Below, piece by piece: positions 42,820-51,291 of a DNA stretch of 64,000 nt; position 1 is the first letter of the stretch; each line of letters starts with the position of its first letter. The stretch is taken from IMG/VR virus record IMGVR_UViG_3300032462_000002, positions 1-64,000 of that record; one strand, given 5' to 3'. A program made the position numbers and the translations under genes. This stretch comes from a virus. The notes below the pieces were generated by a model. That model ran no database searches. It worked only from the letters and a program-made list of their open reading frames with translations, and was not told where the DNA came from.

Positions 42820-42851
42820 AAAACCCGTAGTCGTTTCCAACTACGGGTTTT
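42820..42851. terminator. Bidirectional terminator
   Basis: AAAACCCGTAGT pairs with ACTACGGGTTTT, with a CGTTTCCA loop, and is followed by more T. It separates the homing endonuclease from the repeat-protein cluster. Confidence 0.9.
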
Positions 42852-42874
42852 TCGTTGCATCGACCTAGTCGAGA

Positions 42875-43039
42875 TCAGTTGGTTTTCTTAAACCAATCAG
42901 GACGCATTTTGCGAATCTCCGCATCAAACTCAGGATCATATCCTTGACTGTTGAATACAGCTTTTGAGAGCGGTCGTGGCTCGCCATTACGAGCCATTTC
43001 CATAAGTTGTTGCTTCTTCGCCTTTGCTTCGTCACTCAT
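42875..43039 (-). CDS. 54-residue single-unit repeat protein
   Basis: The protein (MSDEAKAKKQQLMEMARNGE...) consists of exactly one copy of the unit repeated in the two following genes, ending MRPDWFKKTN. It starts at an ATG at 43039 and ends 24 bp from a terminator. It may be a minimal member of the family, or a deletion product of a longer one, since repeat-rich genes lose units easily. Confidence 0.65.
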   Translation of the reverse strand: MSDEAKAKKQQLMEMARNGEPRPLSKAVFNSQGYDPEFDAEIRKMRPDWFKKTN

Positions 43040-43104
43040 CGCTACATTATCCAAATCAGATAATTAAGTAACCACTACGCATCATACCAAAAGATTATTG
43101 AGTG

Positions 43105-44436
43105 TCAACTCCTGAACCAATCAGACCGCAGTTTTCGAATTTCTTTGTCGAAGTCTGGGTCGTAAGAACCACCTTGATTAGTATAATGAGTTAAAACCTT
43201 TCCTAATTCTCCCGTCTTTTGACTGGGTCTTAGTTCACCATTCTTTGCCATGTCCAGAAGTTGTTGTTTCTTCTGGTCAGCAATATCAGATGTTAATACA
43301 AACCAATCAGGTCTTAAATTTCTGATTTCCTTATCAAATTCTGGATTATAACAGCCATTTTTTAGACTTGTATAAGAAGACAACATGCCTCCTAATTCAT
43401 GTTTTTTATTATTTGGTCTTGGTTCACCATTTTTAGCCATTTCCAATAGTTGTTGTTTAGCAATATTAGATGTTGAGATAAACCAATCAGGTCTGAGATT
43501 GCGAATCTCTGCGGCAAATTTAGGATCGTAACATTTTGATACAGTACAAATGTAATTATTAAACACCGATCCCAATTTAGTTTTTCTCTTTGGTTTTGGC
43601 TCACAGTTTCTCGCCATTTCCAGAAGTTGTTGTTTCTTCTCGCTTGCAACATCGAACTGAGATATAAACCAATCAGGTCTAAGTTCACGGACTTCCTTGT
43701 CAAATTCTGGATTATAACAGCCATTTTTTGGATTAGTATAAGAAGACAACGTGCTTCCTAATTCATGTTTTTTATCATTTGGTCTTGGTTCACCGTTTCT
43801 CGCCATTTCCAGAAGTTGTTGTTTAGCAATATTAGATGTTGAGATAAACCAATCAGGTCTAAGCCTACGAATTTCTGCATTAAATTCAGGATCAGATCTC
43901 ATGTAATGATTAAACGCAATTCCTAATTCATGTTTTTTATCATTTGGTCTTGGTTCACCATTCTTTGCCATTTCCAGAAGTTGTTGTTTTTTATCGCTTG
44001 CAACATCGAACTGAGATATAAACCAATCAGGTCTGAGATTGCGAATCTCTGTGGAAAAATTAGAATCGTAACATGGGTTTTTTGGATTAGTATAAATTCT
44101 CAAAAAAATTCCCAAGTTATGCGTCCGTACTTTTGGTATTGGATGTTCTTTACGAGCCATTTCCAAAAGTCGCTGTTTCTTCTGTACGGAATTATCAAAC
44201 CAATCAGGTCTAAGTTCACGGATTTCTGCGTCAAACACATCATCATAACAGCCACCTTTAAGGCGTATATAGTTGCGAAAAACCGATCCCAATTTAGTTT
44301 TTTTCTTTGGTTTTGGCTCTCCGTTTCTCGCCATTTCCAGAAGTTGTTGTTTATTCTGGTCAGATTGAGTTAAGCAGAACTTCTCCCAGCCGTCAATTGA
44401 TTCTAAGAGTTGTAATTGCCATGTTTTGAGTGTCAT
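43105..44436 (-). CDS. Seven-unit helicase-associated-like repeat protein
   Basis: The protein has about 443 residues. After an N-terminal cap (TLKTWQLQLLESIDGWEKFC) it contains seven copies of a 56-60-residue unit with KKQQLLEMARNGEPRP, a HELG or TKLG turn, YTNPKN and a terminal EIRxLRPDWF. The pattern resembles the helicase-associated (HA, PF03457-type) repeats usually fused to SF2 helicases. The unit third from the N-terminus is shorter. It overlaps the next repeat gene by 4 bp. Confidence 0.8.
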   Translation of the reverse strand: MTLKTWQLQLLESIDGWEKFCLTQSDQNKQQLLEMARNGEPKPKKKTKLGSVFRNYIRLKGGCYDDVFDAEIRELRPDWFDNSVQKKQRLLEMARKEHPIPKVRTHNLGIFLRIYTNPKNPCYDSNFSTEIRNLRPDWFISQFDVASDKKQQLLEMAKNGEPRPNDKKHELGIAFNHYMRSDPEFNAEIRRLRPDWFISTSNIAKQQLLEMARNGEPRPNDKKHELGSTLSSYTNPKNGCYNPEFDKEVRELRPDWFISQFDVASEKKQQLLEMARNCEPKPKRKTKLGSVFNNYICTVSKCYDPKFAAEIRNLRPDWFISTSNIAKQQLLEMAKNGEPRPNNKKHELGGMLSSYTSLKNGCYNPEFDKEIRNLRPDWFVLTSDIADQKKQQLLDMAKNGELRPSQKTGELGKVLTHYTNQGGSYDPDFDKEIRKLRSDWFRS

Positions 44437-45794
44437 TTTATTTTTCTGAACCAATCAGACCGCAGTTTTCGAATTTTTTTGTCGAAGTCTGGGTCGTAAG
44501 ATTTATGTTTTAGTCTTGTGTAACAACCCAAAACCGATCCCAGTTTATGTGTTTTTTGATTTGGTCTAGGCTCGCCGTTCCTTGCTATCTCCAGAAGTTG
44601 TTGTTTCTTCTGGTCAACAATATCAGATTGAGTTTTTTTATTTCTGAACCAATCAGGCATAAGTTCACGAATTTTTTTGTCGAAATCTGGATCGTAAGAA
44701 CTGTCTTTTGGTTTTGTGTAATAAACCAAAGCCGATGCCAATTTATGTGATTTCCTATTTGGTCTTGGTTTGCCACGACGTGCCATATCGATAAGTTGTT
44801 TTTTTTTATGATTTACGGCATAACGAAACCAGTCGGGTCTAAGGCTGCGAATTTCCTTATCAAAATTTTTGTCAAAGGTATTGCCTACGGTTGTATATTT
44901 GCTTAAACAACTACCAATGTGTTCTGAAATTTTTGGTCTTAGTTTTCCTCGTCGTGCCATCTCTAAGAGTTGTTTCTTCTTTTGGTTGGCACGCTCAGAT
45001 AGAGACACAAACCAATCAGACCGCAGTTTTCGAATTTCTTTGTCGAAGTCTAGGTCGTAACAATTAGATTTTGTAGTGTATAAAGTCAATGAATGGCCCA
45101 ACTCATGTACTTTTTGAATAGGTCTTGGTTCACCACGACGTGCCATCTCCAAAAGTTGTTGTTTCTTCTGATCGGCAATATCAGATAAAGATGAAAACCA
45201 GTCAGGTACGATTTTGCGGATTACCTTGTCAAACTCTGGATCGTAGCAATCTCGCTTGTGTTCTGTGTAAATACGCAAGACATTTCCTAGACCATCTCGT
45301 TTAGGTTTTTTCTCTCCATTCCTTGCCATCTCCAAAAGTTGTTGTTTCTTCTGATCGGAAATATTAGATCGAGACACGAACCAATCAGGTCTGATCTTAC
45401 GAATTTTTTTATCAAAGTCTTGGTCGTAGCTGCCGCTTTTTTGACTCGTATAGCAAGTCAAACCAGATCCCAATTTATGTGATTTCTTATTTGGTCTTGG
45501 TTTGCCACTATATGCCATCTCTAAGAGTTGTTGTTTCCTTTTCTTGGCACACATGAACCAGCGGGGTATGCGTTCTCTGATTTGCTTGTTGAATTCTGAA
45601 TCATAAGAACTGCTGTTGTGTCTCGTGTATTCATTCAAAACATACCCCAGAGGATGCTTTCCCGGAATGGGTTTTGTCTCGCCATTCTTTGCCATCTCCA
45701 TAAGTTTCTGTTTCTTCTGACTTGATTTAGATAAACAGAACTCCTTCCAGCCACTTTTGGAATCCAAAAGTTGTATTTGCCAAATACTAAGCAT
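44433..45794 (-). CDS. Seven-unit helicase-associated-like repeat protein
   Basis: The protein has about 453 residues and is a paralogue of the next gene. It has the same cap (MLSIWQIQLLDSKSGWKEFC) and seven units ending in P-[RD]-WF or RSDWF. Two units carry different spacing (PGKHPLGYVLNEYTRHN). The start at 45794 overlaps the helicase stop, so the module is translationally coupled. Longer starts to 45896 lie inside the helicase. Confidence 0.78.
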   Translation of the reverse strand: MLSIWQIQLLDSKSGWKEFCLSKSSQKKQKLMEMAKNGETKPIPGKHPLGYVLNEYTRHNSSSYDSEFNKQIRERIPRWFMCAKKRKQQLLEMAYSGKPRPNKKSHKLGSGLTCYTSQKSGSYDQDFDKKIRKIRPDWFVSRSNISDQKKQQLLEMARNGEKKPKRDGLGNVLRIYTEHKRDCYDPEFDKVIRKIVPDWFSSLSDIADQKKQQLLEMARRGEPRPIQKVHELGHSLTLYTTKSNCYDLDFDKEIRKLRSDWFVSLSERANQKKKQLLEMARRGKLRPKISEHIGSCLSKYTTVGNTFDKNFDKEIRSLRPDWFRYAVNHKKKQLIDMARRGKPRPNRKSHKLASALVYYTKPKDSSYDPDFDKKIRELMPDWFRNKKTQSDIVDQKKQQLLEIARNGEPRPNQKTHKLGSVLGCYTRLKHKSYDPDFDKKIRKLRSDWFRKIK

Positions 45795-47679
45795 TCTCTG
45801 TCTGCCTTTTATAATGTGCTCGTTGAACTGCCATAAATCGGTACAGCGAGCTATCTTTGTCAAGATTTTCAAAGCCAATTCGACTTGCTTCTTCAACTTT
45901 TTCTTTCCAATCTGTTCCTAAGAACTGTTGGAGTCTTTGAAGGTCATTTGTATTGGCTCGACCTTCAAATGGAGAATGCGGAGCTATATGAGTTCTGACG
46001 ACTACGTCCCAACCATGTTCACGCACAAAATCAACAATCATTCCATCAAGTCGTAGATCAGGGTTATTTGGATTTTGTCGTCTTAGGAGTTCTTTACGGA
46101 GTCGTTCTTTGAGGACTTCATAAGAGACATTTTCCAAGATATAATCATCAAATGATTCGATGATATCTTCGATTACTTCGTTGATGGCATCTGGAGTGCG
46201 AAGGTCTTCTGGGATTGCAAGTACAGCTTGGAGCATTTCTTCGATTACATCGTTACGTTTAGAGCCGTAAACATCTTCAAGGCTGACGTATTTAACTGGT
46301 TCAGTGTCTTCTTCGTCGTCATCAAATGGCAATGTGGGCATGAGGATGGGATAGAACATATCATCGAGCATTGACGAGACGATAACTGCGTTAAACATAT
46401 CCGAGATGTTTTGGCGGATTTTATCTGATGGTGAGTCCCATTGTGCGAAGTATTCGATGTAATTGACCATTTTGACATCTTGTTTGTCTTTATGGTCTCG
46501 AAGACTGCGGCCCAATTTTTGGATGGCCAAGTGTACCGAACGATCAAAACTAGCGTTGTGGATTCGTGAGCATGGAGGCCAATCTGTCCCTTCTCGACCT
46601 ATCATGCAGGTGACAGCAACTTGAAAGTCATGGTCATCTGACATGAGTCGATCTTTATCTCGTTTTTGTCGATCTGGTCGTACTAGATCGAGAACCAATT
46701 TTGGTCCATAGATTTGTTCTAGTTTTTCTACTAATGTCTTAACCCATTCGGTTTTATTGGTGGTCTTAAAAAAGCTATTGCCATCTGAGGGAACAATAAT
46801 GAGGGCAGGTTCGTTTGATTCTTCTTTGACAGAATCAATGATCTGATTCATGAGTTGAGTGCTATTTTCATAGCAAACATAATTTTGTCGTAATTCACGC
46901 AGTCCAAGGACATTCCAGTGTTCCATGAATGGCACTCTGAAAATCTCGAAATCACTAAGATAATCGGTGTCAATAATGGCTTGTTTATTGCCACGATAGA
47001 AGAGTGCGGTCATTACATGAAGAAATCCCTCTTGATCCAAGAGGTATTTGCAAAATTCACCCAATCTATTCATTTCATAATCATCTTCACTTACGCCTGA
47101 AACATGTTGTATTTCATCGATGCGAAACGATGTATTTTTGATCGCACGTTTCTTTTCAGAATTGCTCATATTCTGAAAGGCTTTTATGAAGGCGGCGTAT
47201 GTAGCAACGCAAGTGACTCCTCCGAGGACATCTTGTTTTCTGAAGGAATCTAGGCTTTTTTTAGTTCGTTTTTCCAGAAGAAATTTACGAACACTTTCGA
47301 CTGAGCCATCATTTTCTTCACAGCAATTGGTGGTTATTTCCCAATGATAAATTTTGCCATCTATATTCAACATGGGGTGTTTTTTCTCAGTGAACCCATA
47401 TCCGATATTGAGTTGTGGCACAATAAAGATTTGTTTTCGTTCATAGTCAGTTTGGATAATTTCACGAGCTGCGTCGAAGATTTGCATTAAACTTTTACCA
47501 CTCCCTGTTGGTGCAACGGTGAGGGTGCGAGTTTTGCCGTCAAAGCTCTTAAATCTACGTATTTGATAATCTCGTCCAGCATACCCAAGCTCTCTTGGTT
47601 GAGATTGTTTTATCGCAGGCAGTTTGGCTTGATGTGGTTTCCAATTTGGATCTCTAAAACTGAAATCGGCAGGCTTCAT
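45787..47679 (-). CDS. Superfamily 2 helicase
   Basis: The protein has 630 residues. Motif I is VAPTGSGKSLM, motif II is DEIQH, and motif VI is KLGRSLRDHKD with GREGTDWPP before it. The C-terminal 190 residues (RKELLRRQNPNNPDLRLDGM then IVDFVREHGW) look like a separate module. It probably translocates on or unwinds DNA. The adjacent repeat proteins look like HA repeats split from the helicase. The ATG lies 1 bp from the upstream gene. Confidence 0.88.
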   Translation of the reverse strand: MKPADFSFRDPNWKPHQAKLPAIKQSQPRELGYAGRDYQIRRFKSFDGKTRTLTVAPTGSGKSLMQIFDAAREIIQTDYERKQIFIVPQLNIGYGFTEKKHPMLNIDGKIYHWEITTNCCEENDGSVESVRKFLLEKRTKKSLDSFRKQDVLGGVTCVATYAAFIKAFQNMSNSEKKRAIKNTSFRIDEIQHVSGVSEDDYEMNRLGEFCKYLLDQEGFLHVMTALFYRGNKQAIIDTDYLSDFEIFRVPFMEHWNVLGLRELRQNYVCYENSTQLMNQIIDSVKEESNEPALIIVPSDGNSFFKTTNKTEWVKTLVEKLEQIYGPKLVLDLVRPDRQKRDKDRLMSDDHDFQVAVTCMIGREGTDWPPCSRIHNASFDRSVHLAIQKLGRSLRDHKDKQDVKMVNYIEYFAQWDSPSDKIRQNISDMFNAVIVSSMLDDMFYPILMPTLPFDDDEEDTEPVKYVSLEDVYGSKRNDVIEEMLQAVLAIPEDLRTPDAINEVIEDIIESFDDYILENVSYEVLKERLRKELLRRQNPNNPDLRLDGMIVDFVREHGWDVVVRTHIAPHSPFEGRANTNDLQRLQQFLGTDWKEKVEEASRIGFENLDKDSSLYRFMAVQRAHYKRQTENA

Positions 47680-47680
47680 A

Positions 47681-48316
47681 TCATGACCTTATAAAGAGGA
47701 AGGTTCCCATGTCGGTTCTGGACGCTTTGTAGCAATAAAGCTGTTCTGAAACAGTCCAATCTGTTGGATTTCTCAGATGTTTTACTACTGATTCGACCAA
47801 AATTTTTGGATCAAATCTTTTACTGGAATGCCCATCTGACAACATCAGATTTGCCGCCACAACAGTTTTTGGTGGGCAGAGATTCATGGTTTTAGCGAGA
47901 TATTTGTGGCAACTCGTTTTGAGCACAGTTTTTGTGTAATCGAAATACACAAGTGCTGGATTGAAAATCTCGAAATTATCTTCGATTGTTTCGAGCCAAT
48001 CTCCGCACAGCCAGTTGGCTTCGGGATGGTTTTTTTTATTGAATTCAATTACACCTTCACCTTTGAGGTCGTTGTCGATTCCAAAAAATTGATTTTTGGT
48101 GATAAATCCAGCTTGGACCAACTGAACGATTTCTGATCCTTCTGTATCGGGTTGTTTATTGCAGAAGGTCCAGTAAGATTTTTCCATTGGAATTGAATGG
48201 ATGCCGGTAATTTTTCTATAAGCATTGATCAATTCTTGTCTTGCCTTTATCTTGGCAGAGTTCTTATAATATTCTGGCTGTTCGGCGAAATGATGTTTGT
48301 CGAATGGATTTTGCAT
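47681..48316 (-). CDS. Rossmann-like protein (methyltransferase-like) upstream of the helicase
   Basis: The protein has 211 residues. It has FFGIDNDLKGEGVIEFNKKN then WLCGDWLETIEDNF, like the Gly-rich turn and acidic end of strand 2 in class I methyltransferases, then LVYFDYTKTVLKTSCHKYLA. The standard G-x-G-x-G loop is not clear, so it may be inactive or a different Rossmann enzyme. It starts the helicase operon with a 1-bp gap. The start at 48316 was chosen over one at 48385. Confidence 0.65.
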   Translation of the reverse strand: MQNPFDKHHFAEQPEYYKNSAKIKARQELINAYRKITGIHSIPMEKSYWTFCNKQPDTEGSEIVQLVQAGFITKNQFFGIDNDLKGEGVIEFNKKNHPEANWLCGDWLETIEDNFEIFNPALVYFDYTKTVLKTSCHKYLAKTMNLCPPKTVVAANLMLSDGHSSKRFDPKILVESVVKHLRNPTDWTVSEQLYCYKASRTDMGTFLFIRS

Positions 48317-48418
48317 GTGTGATTTATAGCACAAATCACACAATTGTTCAAGGACAAAATAACTGATGAAGATTGACACTGTCACAAGCCTTTAGATGGC
48401 AAAGCATCCGAGGATGTA

Positions 48419-48565
48419 ATGAGCAATCAGATCAATGAAAATTTGTTTCCACCAAAGTTCTTAAACTGGCCTGTTCATTTGCATCACGATCATAAGACTG
48501 GCATGACAGTAGGTGCAGTTCATTCCCACTGCAACGCTGTATTATGGCAATATCATAATGAGTAA
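48419..48565 (+). CDS. 48-residue endonuclease VII-like HHDHKTG protein
   Basis: The protein (MSNQINENLFPPKFLNWPVH...) is short but has the strong HHDHKTGMTVGAVHSHCNAV motif, close to the D-H-D-H-x-T-G-x-x-R-G-[LV]-x-[CH]-x-x-C-N core of recombination endonuclease VII. The zinc-binding Cys pairs at the N-terminus are missing, so it may be a minimal or inactive form. It ends 2 bp before the next ATG. Confidence 0.55.
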   Translation: MSNQINENLFPPKFLNWPVHLHHDHKTGMTVGAVHSHCNAVLWQYHNE

Positions 48566-48567
48566 AT

Positions 48568-48948
48568 ATGAATTACATCATCGTTCAAGTAGATCAAGAT
48601 TATGGTCAAGTAGTAGGCGTCAGGTACATTGAAAGTTTTGAAGACAAAGAATCTGCGAATGCGTTTATTTTAGGAAAGAATGAACAGCGGATCGCAGAAT
48701 GGAAAAATAGATTAGAATACATTGAACAATGGGTCGATGCTATTGAACTTCCTGAGACAGATTATCATGGCTGGATTAAATATCTCGAACAATACCATCC
48801 ATTTGGTGTCATGTATGTGACTCCCGATGACTTCAAAGAAAATTTGAAGAGTTATTTAACAACACACTCGGTGAAATTGAATGAATATGAGCCGCCTCCA
48901 GTAGATTTAGAATGCAACGGTTTTCATATAGTGAAGATGAGTCGGTAG
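48568..48948 (+). CDS. Hypothetical protein
   Basis: The protein has 126 residues. The N-terminus (MNYIIVQVDQDYGQVVGVRY) looks like a small beta strand unit; the rest is helical with DYHGWIKYLEQYHPFGVMYV. No family recognised. It follows the 48-residue gene with a 2-bp gap, so the two are likely co-expressed. Confidence 0.65.
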   Translation: MNYIIVQVDQDYGQVVGVRYIESFEDKESANAFILGKNEQRIAEWKNRLEYIEQWVDAIELPETDYHGWIKYLEQYHPFGVMYVTPDDFKENLKSYLTTHSVKLNEYEPPPVDLECNGFHIVKMSR

Positions 48949-48952
48949 GATT

Positions 48953-49066
48953 TCAAAGGCTTTTGCAGCCTTTGAAACTCGCTTGGCGTGCAACTTCTGA
49001 AACATTTCAATCCACAAAGGCTTTTGTCCCCGTATCCCGCAGCCTTTGAAACCGGCTGGCGTCGAT
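48953..49066. repeat. Two related hairpin elements in a gene gap
   Basis: CAAAGGC pairs with GCCTTTG around a 7-base loop near 48955-48975. A second copy near 49016-49052 keeps the same arms with a longer loop. Each is followed by GAAACTCGCTTGGCGT or GAAACCGGCTGGCGT. The rest of the 230-bp gap up to 49178 is AT-rich and shows nothing else. Confidence 0.5.
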
Positions 49067-49178
49067 AGACAAATGCCCGGATCTTGTATGAGTGATTCTC
49101 GTTATGTAATGATATTTGATAGTTAAATCGTAAATATCTAAAGGAAAGATATTCGATAAAACAAACATAGAGGCGAAG

Positions 49179-50030
49179 ATGAAATTCAGAAAATGGTTTG
49201 AAGTTGTGGAGTTAATGAAGCCGAAAGGTGCAAGAAAGAGCAACATTGTAAGGGATGCTGGCACGAATACAGCCAGAGGTGCGATTCAGTACAAATGGAA
49301 AACACAACTGGGAAGCGAAGTAAAGTTATTGTTTACTCCTGAAGGCAATGACGAATACACGGTTGTTTTTTATGTAAACAATACATTGTATGACGATGCT
49401 GCATCTAACACAGAAAATGGTAGAGACCCAGAGATTTTGTCTGGTATTTTTTACTTATTAAAGTCCAAGTCGGAAGTAATTGGAGCAAAGACTTTATCGT
49501 TTAGGGCACATCAATCTCCTGGCGACACTAAAATTGTGCGAAGTCTAAACATAGATTTGTATAAGCAACAAGCATTGACAGACATTTTCAATTTCTCAAA
49601 AGAATCGTCTACAGTTGTTCCTAATGTTGTACCTCCGAGCGAGAGATCGCTGTCGCTTATGAAAAAAATCAACAGGCCGATTCTAACAGTATACGATTTT
49701 GAAAAGGATCGTTGGTTGAATTTTGCAAAACAAGTAAAATCAGCAATTGAACAAAACGAATCGATTTACAATTATGTGAATCAGTTAAAAACTGGAGTAG
49801 GGGTTGGCGACTTCCGTACTTTGAATTTTGATATCAACAAATTGATTTATTCTTTAAGCAATTATCAAAACGCATTTATATCAAATACAGAGCAGGGCTG
49901 GAGCAAAACCAAAAACAGACGTGCTGTGATATATGAAAAGCTGTTGAATCGTCATATGTCTAATGACTGGTCTATTAGTGTTGTTCGTGGCGACAATTTT
50001 TTGTTGACTAAAAAACATGATGTGGTTTAA
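49179..50030 (+). CDS. Hypothetical protein with targeting-like leader
   Basis: The protein has 283 residues, beginning MKFRKWFEVVELMKPKG. The body is mixed alpha/beta (WKTQLGSEVKLLFTPEGND, then YTVVFYVNNTLYD), with a helical C-terminus (NRRAVIYEKLLNRHMSNDWS). The start motif is one of the M-x-F-x-x-W set. The gene follows an AGAGGCGAAG leader. Function unknown. Confidence 0.65.
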   Translation: MKFRKWFEVVELMKPKGARKSNIVRDAGTNTARGAIQYKWKTQLGSEVKLLFTPEGNDEYTVVFYVNNTLYDDAASNTENGRDPEILSGIFYLLKSKSEVIGAKTLSFRAHQSPGDTKIVRSLNIDLYKQQALTDIFNFSKESSTVVPNVVPPSERSLSLMKKINRPILTVYDFEKDRWLNFAKQVKSAIEQNESIYNYVNQLKTGVGVGDFRTLNFDINKLIYSLSNYQNAFISNTEQGWSKTKNRRAVIYEKLLNRHMSNDWSISVVRGDNFLLTKKHDVV

Positions 50031-50036
50031 TGAATG

Positions 50037-50069
50037 CGTGAAACAGTGAAACAGTGAAACAGTGAAAGT
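50037..50069 (+). repeat. 8-bp tandem repeat (about 4 units)
   Basis: GTGAAACA is repeated about four times just after the stop of the previous gene and before the ATG at 50083. It is a simple repeat likely to vary in length, located in the short leader of the next gene. Confidence 0.85.
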
Positions 50070-50082
50070 TGAATAAGGAAAC

Positions 50083-50346
50083 ATGATGTCAGACGAGAAT
50101 TGGGAATGGGCCGAGCGAGGAATAAGTCCTAATGACAATTTCAAGCCTACGGTGATAACGGATGGTGGTCCTTGGGCGACTCACAACATGCCTTGTGCTG
50201 TATTGAATCAAACGGAGAAGGCTGTATTGGACATGAATAGTAATGTATTTCAACCGTCTTGGAAGGCACAATCTGAGGGCTGGCGATTAGTTCATGCTCG
50301 GAGTTGGTTTCAAAGGTTTTTGTTAAAAGTTGCGGGTTTGGTTTAG
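50083..50346 (+). CDS. Small hypothetical protein
   Basis: The protein has 87 residues (MMSDENWEWAERGISPNDNF...) with several Trp and a C-terminal amphipathic helix (WFQRFLLKVAGLV). The ATG at 50086 is an alternative start. It may be a small head or host-interaction protein. Its stop abuts a hairpin that precedes the next gene. Confidence 0.6.
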   Translation: MMSDENWEWAERGISPNDNFKPTVITDGGPWATHNMPCAVLNQTEKAVLDMNSNVFQPSWKAQSEGWRLVHARSWFQRFLLKVAGLV

Positions 50347-50388
50347 CAATTGTCTATAATGTAGCTTAAAGCTATTTATGGACAATTG
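50347..50388 (+). promoter_or_regulatory. Hairpin in the leader of the next gene
   Basis: CAATTGTC (50347-50354) pairs with GACAATTG (50381-50388); inside, TAGCT pairs with AGCTA. It starts right after the upstream stop codon and ends 6 bases before the ATG at 50395, so it could cover or expose the ribosome site. There is no T run. Confidence 0.5.
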
Positions 50389-50394
50389 CGATCT

Positions 50395-50907
50395 ATGATT
50401 GACGAAAGACTTCTTCAAGATAAGTACATATTAACAAATGTAAGACAAGGTGGAGTTTCTGATTTCATTGAAGATGAAATACGTCGCATTTGCGATTGTC
50501 CGAAGAAAGGCGAAAAGTCGATTGGCGATTTGTTTATTGATGGAAGTCCGTTAAACATAAAGACGATTGACATAGGAAAGAGTTTTCATATGCCCAATTT
50601 AGTTTCTGCAAAGAAGGCGTTTGATTTTCTTCAGAAACCAGAAAACAAGCTGCGATATATGTTTGTTGAATACGAAAAAAATGGAGACATAGTGGAAATC
50701 AAAAGAGAAACCATCAAAGAGATCGAAGAGTTGTCTGACGTTAAAATACAAGCTCAAGGAGAGGGAGTAATTCAACTTCAAAGTTTGACATTTAGGGATC
50801 ACATTGATGAATTCAGAGTGCTTATGCGAGACTTCATCAATAGACAAAACAAAAAATGGGAAATGCGATGGGACTATTATGGTTTACAACAAAAAACTTT
50901 GTTGTAA
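50395..50907 (+). CDS. Possible PD-(D/E)XK nuclease
   Basis: The protein has 170 residues. GDLFIDGSPLNIKTIDIG resembles the D-x(n)-N-x-K site of some type II restriction-like enzymes, but the usual E is replaced by N, so activity is uncertain. N-terminal DKYILTNVRQGGVSDFIEDE could be a substrate-binding helix. The gene is framed by two hairpins, one before the start and one over the stop codon. The host of this element is unclear. Confidence 0.55.
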   Translation: MIDERLLQDKYILTNVRQGGVSDFIEDEIRRICDCPKKGEKSIGDLFIDGSPLNIKTIDIGKSFHMPNLVSAKKAFDFLQKPENKLRYMFVEYEKNGDIVEIKRETIKEIEELSDVKIQAQGEGVIQLQSLTFRDHIDEFRVLMRDFINRQNKKWEMRWDYYGLQQKTLL

Positions 50908-50910
50908 ACC
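50881..50910. terminator. Perfect 13-bp inverted repeat over the stop codon
   Basis: GGTTTACAACAAA pairs with TTTGTTGTAAACC around a 4-base loop. The stop TAA of the upstream gene lies inside the right arm. No T run follows, so it may be a weak terminator or an RNA-stability element. Confidence 0.5.
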
Positions 50911-50922
50911 ATAAATACAATT

Positions 50923-51279
50923 ATGACAGCATCATCAGTAACAGGCGTATCAGGACCAGGCGCAGCAACAAGCAAAGGTCCACACAACAATCGTGACACT
51001 TATGTACCATTGGCTGGTCCAAGAGTGATTGTGGCAGGATCGGCAACACTAGACGGAGGGGGCGGCTTTACACTAGAGTTTCCTACGCCACTACCCGGTG
51101 GATTCTACAACTATTCTTACGCTGTAACGCCTCTAGGTTCGGAACGATTCTCTGTAACTGTCGGTGGAGCCGAAAACGCTGAAGGCGAGCTAGCAAGCAT
51201 CACCATCATTGGCAACAGCAACAAGACGATTACTTATATGGTAGTCAGCAATGGGCAAGCAGCCATTCCTTTAAGCTAA
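50923..51279 (+). CDS. Small beta-rich structural protein, paralogue of the one at 59433
   Basis: The protein has 118 residues and starts TASSVTGVSGPGAATSKG, matching ATSVTGVSGPGSVAGLQKG at 59433. Both then have a beta barrel-like body with Gly- and Val-rich strands (GFTLEFPTPLPGGFYNYSYA). They are probably decoration or fibre-type virion proteins. The gene begins 13 bp after the inverted repeat. Confidence 0.65.
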   Translation: MTASSVTGVSGPGAATSKGPHNNRDTYVPLAGPRVIVAGSATLDGGGGFTLEFPTPLPGGFYNYSYAVTPLGSERFSVTVGGAENAEGELASITIIGNSNKTITYMVVSNGQAAIPLS

Positions 51280-51291
51280 AGGAGCAGGCTC

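Noticed and set aside
42875-45896. CRISPR array or repeat array in the RPDWF region
   Set aside because: DNA repeats here are imperfect, about 170-180 bp, and protein-coding throughout; no short direct repeats with unique spacers are present.
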